Below are positions 62,101 through 64,000 of a stretch of DNA of 64,000 nucleotides, piece by piece. This stretch comes from Flavobacterium sp. DG2-3 (GTDB taxonomy: Bacteria > Bacteroidota > Bacteroidia > Flavobacteriales > Flavobacteriaceae). The notes beneath the pieces are model-generated. The model was not told where the DNA came from, searched no databases, and was given only the letters and a program-made list of their open reading frames with translations. Numbering within the stretch: the stretch's first letter is position 1; each line of letters starts with the position of its first letter. A program made the position numbers and the translations under genes. Location of the stretch: NCBI RefSeq assembly GCF_030730925.1, contig NZ_JAVAMB010000001.1:682001-746000 (forward strand), given 5' to 3'.

Positions 62101-63680
62101 TATTCTGGTTCAGAACAAGTTAAAGTAAAATCAACAGATTTGTCTTTTCCCGTGCTCCAGTTTGTATTAGCATAATCGACATCATCAACCGTAATGCAAT
62201 ATAGACTAGTGTTTTCAGTTGCAATAAGGTTGCCTTTTTTGATTAGAGTGTTTTGCCCGTTTTTTAAGTTTAATTCTGTTAATGATCTATTTGATCTAGC
62301 ATTTACATATGTTAAAGCGGCATTTTTGCTAAGGTCTAATTTGGTTAACTGATTCTCATAAATGTATAATGTTTGTAATTTAACATTACTCGACAAGTCG
62401 ATATTTGTCAGTGCATTAGAATAGCAATATAATTCTTTCAGCTCAGTCAATTTAGAAAGATCTACGCTTTTAATTTTATTATCTCCGAAAAGCAATTGAG
62501 TTAATTTTGTATTTTGAGAAACATTTAAATTTTCAATATTGCTCCTTTCACAACGGAAAAAAGTTAAATTAACGTTTTTAGAAAGATCTACAGTAGGCGT
62601 ATTGTTGTACATATTTACAAAATATGTTAACGAAACAAAATCTTGAAGACCAGTTAAGTCAGTAATTGAACTCGATGATACATCTAAATTGGTGAGTTTA
62701 TTAATTTTACTAGTAGGAACTTTACCATCTGGCACACCCGAATCTATACCTAAAGCAATTAATTTCTTTTCAAAATTGATATCAGGAATAGATGTGCTCG
62801 GAACTTCTATACTGCAATCGGTGTTATAAACAGCCGCGGCATCTTTTAGATTTGCCCAGTTTGCCGTTGCAGTAACTTCATTATCAACCTGAATACAGCT
62901 TAAGTTTGAATTGTTTTTAAAAGTAGAAGTAGTAGTTAAAATGGTGTTTTTTCCATTTTTTAAATTTAAACTTTTTAATTGATTCGAACTGCAGTCTACA
63001 AATGTAAGCGCAATATTGTTTGAAAGATCCAATGTCTTCAAACTATTTCCTTGACAATTTAATAACTGTAAAGATTTATTTTCTGAAAGATCTAAACTAG
63101 TTAAATTGCTGAAATTACAGTTTAAAAATGTCAAATAAGGATTCTTAAAAAGATTTAGCCCATTTGTAAAATCATTTGCAGAACAGTTAAGGCTATTTAG
63201 ATTAATATTGTTTGCAAGATTTAAAGCTTTAAGCTTGTTATCATAGCAGTTTACAGTTCTTATGTAAGTAATTGCCGATATATCTAAAGCAGTTAGTAAA
63301 TTACTAGCACAATTTAAATTATCTAAAGACGTATTTTTCGAAAGATTTAAGCTTGTTATTTTGTTAGAAAAACAATTTAGAACTGTAAGTGATGTATTTT
63401 GAGAAACATCAAGAGAAGTTAAATTGTTAAAAGAACAAATTAACTGGGTCAATGCTTTGAAGTCTTGAATACCAGTTAAGTCGCTAATGTTTAATCCGTT
63501 TACATTTAATGTTTTTATGGCAGAAATGTTTGCGGTTAAAACCTGTCCGTCAGGAGTTCCTGAATCGTATTTTTCATTAATTAAGAATTTCTCGAAATTA
63601 GGATCGGGAATCTTAGTGTATTGTTGGGCATAAATAGAAAAATTTGCCAGTAACAGCAATAAGAGTAGTTTTGCTTTCAT
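59148..63680 (-). CDS. Giant secreted leucine-rich-repeat protein with T9SS sorting domain
   Basis: 1510 residues, signal peptide to about residue 18. Five leucine-rich modules of the same make as in the 2025-residue protein span about 20-1270: openings like YTKIPDPNFEKFLIN and STSIPDINFEKKLIA, ends like CIQVDDVAYANANWS. No RCC1 or LamG here. A ~155-residue linker of Ig/SprB-like type (GESCLGENNGEINIVGKASF) precedes the sorting domain at about 1437-1510 (LAAYPNPTSGIIEIEI ... LPSGIYAAKI). Secreted by type IX; likely cell-surface interaction protein. Co-transcribed with the FN3 lipoprotein. Confidence 0.93.
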   Translation of the reverse strand: MKAKLLLLLLLANFSIYAQQYTKIPDPNFEKFLINEKYDSGTPDGQVLTANISAIKTLNVNGLNISDLTGIQDFKALTQLICSFNNLTSLDVSQNTSLTVLNCFSNKITSLNLSKNTSLDNLNCASNLLTALDISAITYIRTVNCYDNKLKALNLANNINLNSLNCSANDFTNGLNLFKNPYLTFLNCNFSNLTSLDLSENKSLQLLNCQGNSLKTLDLSNNIALTFVDCSSNQLKSLNLKNGKNTILTTTSTFKNNSNLSCIQVDNEVTATANWANLKDAAAVYNTDCSIEVPSTSIPDINFEKKLIALGIDSGVPDGKVPTSKINKLTNLDVSSSSITDLTGLQDFVSLTYFVNMYNNTPTVDLSKNVNLTFFRCERSNIENLNVSQNTKLTQLLFGDNKIKSVDLSKLTELKELYCYSNALTNIDLSSNVKLQTLYIYENQLTKLDLSKNAALTYVNARSNRSLTELNLKNGQNTLIKKGNLIATENTSLYCITVDDVDYANTNWSTGKDKSVDFTLTCSEPEYTLIPDVEFEKKLIYNGLDMVQDGKVLTKKIANAEYLNIDDAPITDLTGLEVFTNLKRLYCSKINVKDINLSKNTQLTEVNCSSNNLSSIDLSALVNLKILTLTNNNLTALNISKNQALERISVDKNKLTTIDFSANKALSIISCNSNLATNINVSENDALTYLDCSANKLSSINVSKNPKLIKLYVNTNSLTDIDLSQNIALTDFVGSANQLTSLNVTKNINLTSINVYLNKISNLNISKNTALTSIDCAYNSINTLDVSNNKALTKLHANTNKITDLDLSKNTALVHLSAGSNNLKSANLKNGNNTQMTYLDIDNNPNLSCIQVDDVAYANANWSAKKSAAASFNTDCSFYTAIPDIAFEQKLIDLGLDTDGKNGKVLTANISGVTSLDLSESQINDLTGIQGFTSLESLDAEKNNLTKIDLTKNQNLVSLNVAQNQLTTLNLISNVLLQAIYCNNNLLKTLDFSKNSSLTEIICSDNKLISLNLKNGNNASTSGPNVKNFTNNPDLTCIQVDNADYANTNWKNYKDATANYSSNCDYFTSIPDSKFEAKLIALGIDKDGENGKVATASILYVTELDVSSSSITNLTGIQDFVSLNTLLAQSNQLTTLDLSKNTSLTRLNVDFNVITSLNVSNNQYLTNLSAYYNKISSIDISKNTALTTLDLSYNGITTLDLSNHKALRNLKLLSTQLTSLNLKNGVNSLMNAANLSFASNLKLYCILVDDVDYANANWSNKKDSFATYNTECTGEINLPANNFTVETKGESCLGENNGEINIVGKASFAYNATINDKAYTFTNNSLKVAALTPGVYKIKITIPEMIFEQIFNVTIQKGATITGKSNVSAKNVEVEITEGTAPFTVFVDGTEQFQTTDANFTVALDKAGLVEVATAKACEGVYAKKVTSYELGTTLAAYPNPTSGIIEIEIPSTKTEVAIELYNFGGQLVSQGTYNIESGKAILNLEKLPSGIYAAKINLETPEYIKIIKN

Positions 63681-63734
63681 AGAAAAAGTTTAGAATTAGG
63701 TCGCGCAAGTGTAAGTCAATTAAATGGATAAACC

Positions 63735-63750
63735 TTACGGGAAGACGTAA
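63735..63750 (-). promoter_or_regulatory. Shared motif TTACGGGAAGACGTAA upstream of the 1510-residue gene
   Basis: Same 16-bp element as at 58333, here 55 bases before the start at 63680. Differs in one base. The rest of the 320-bp end gap shows no complete gene. Confidence 0.6.
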
Positions 63751-63980
63751 CGACTGTATTATTTGTTGATTTTTTTACAGTTTAAAAAGAAATAATTCAC
63801 TCAAAGTATATTTGCGATTATTAATCTTACAACATTCATTTGGCATTTTAATGTTTGTAAATATTATAGTTTAAGCATTTTGCGTCAAAATTTCATAACA
63901 CAGTGTTAACAGTTAGTTTTTTGTAACAAAAAAGCATAATTTAGACCCATCTTTTAACTTTACTTAAATATTACAGATAC

Positions 63981-64000
63981 ATGAGTCATATAAAACCCCT
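63981..64000 (+). CDS. Possible start of a gene cut by the window end
   Basis: An ATG at 63981 opens a reading frame (MSHIKP...) that runs off the end. TAACTTTA, one base off TAnnTTTG, lies about 25 bases upstream. Too short to identify. Confidence 0.3.

Overview
The window reads as a chromosomal segment of a Flavobacterium-type bacterium (Bacteroidota). The reasons are low GC, promoters of the form TAnnTTTG with a TTG about 19 bases upstream, type IX secretion C-terminal sorting domains, a TonB receptor paired with a DUF5689 lipoprotein, a suf operon trailed by DUF59, DUF2480 and DUF3078 genes, and many short palindromic intergenic repeats. The genus is inferred from these traits and not from a database match.

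Layout. 1-6.7 kb is housekeeping: RNase H, purN, acpP, fabF, rnc, an IPExxxVDY protein and pyruvate kinase. 7.2-18.3 kb is a co-directional envelope cluster: a secreted type I sulfatase, a HAD phosphatase-like lipoprotein, two outer-membrane channel-like proteins, DUF1254/DUF1214 and DUF2252 proteins, a DUF4136 lipoprotein, a membrane-anchored AraC regulator and a BamA/TamA-like barrel. It is preceded by two near-identical palindromes (GTTTCAT-N8-ATGAAAC) centred exactly 50 bp apart. 18.5-19.7 kb is a papain-like peptidase. 19.9-23.3 kb is a two-gene AAA ATPase plus subtilase unit that matches the IetAS conflict/antiphage architecture. 23.4-25.0 kb holds small genes, 25.0-25.7 kb a composite of dispersed repeats, and 25.7-25.9 kb two identical tRNA-Asn genes. 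26-38 kb is core metabolism and transport (rseP, an old yellow enzyme, a Gfo/Idh/MocA dehydrogenase, an MFS transporter, a TonB receptor with DUF5689 lipoprotein, hflX).

38.3-49.8 kb is the Fe-S cluster (suf) locus on the minus strand: A-type carrier, sufB, sufC, sufD, sufS, lipoprotein, sufE, DUF59, DUF2480, DUF3078. It is broken up at three places by unrelated genes: a YoeB-type toxin-antitoxin pair between sufB and sufC, two plus-strand genes (serine hydrolase and a membrane coiled-coil protein) between sufD and sufS, and a GxxExxY gene bracketed by palindromic repeat elements between sufE and the DUF59 gene.

50-64 kb holds a membrane coiled-coil protein, an MBL hydrolase, and a secreted-adhesin region: a 2025-residue RCC1/SprB-like/LamG/leucine-rich-repeat protein, an FN3 lipoprotein and a 1510-residue leucine-rich-repeat protein, the two giants ending in type IX sorting domains. 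Both giant genes share an upstream 16-bp motif (TTACGGRAAGACGTAA), which suggests co-regulation. The 2025-residue gene is bracketed by two 40-bp terminator hairpins that are exact reverse complements. The best candidates for new biology are the AAA-subtilase pair, the triply interrupted suf operon with its repeat-bracketed GxxExxY cassette, and the co-regulated modular repeat proteins.
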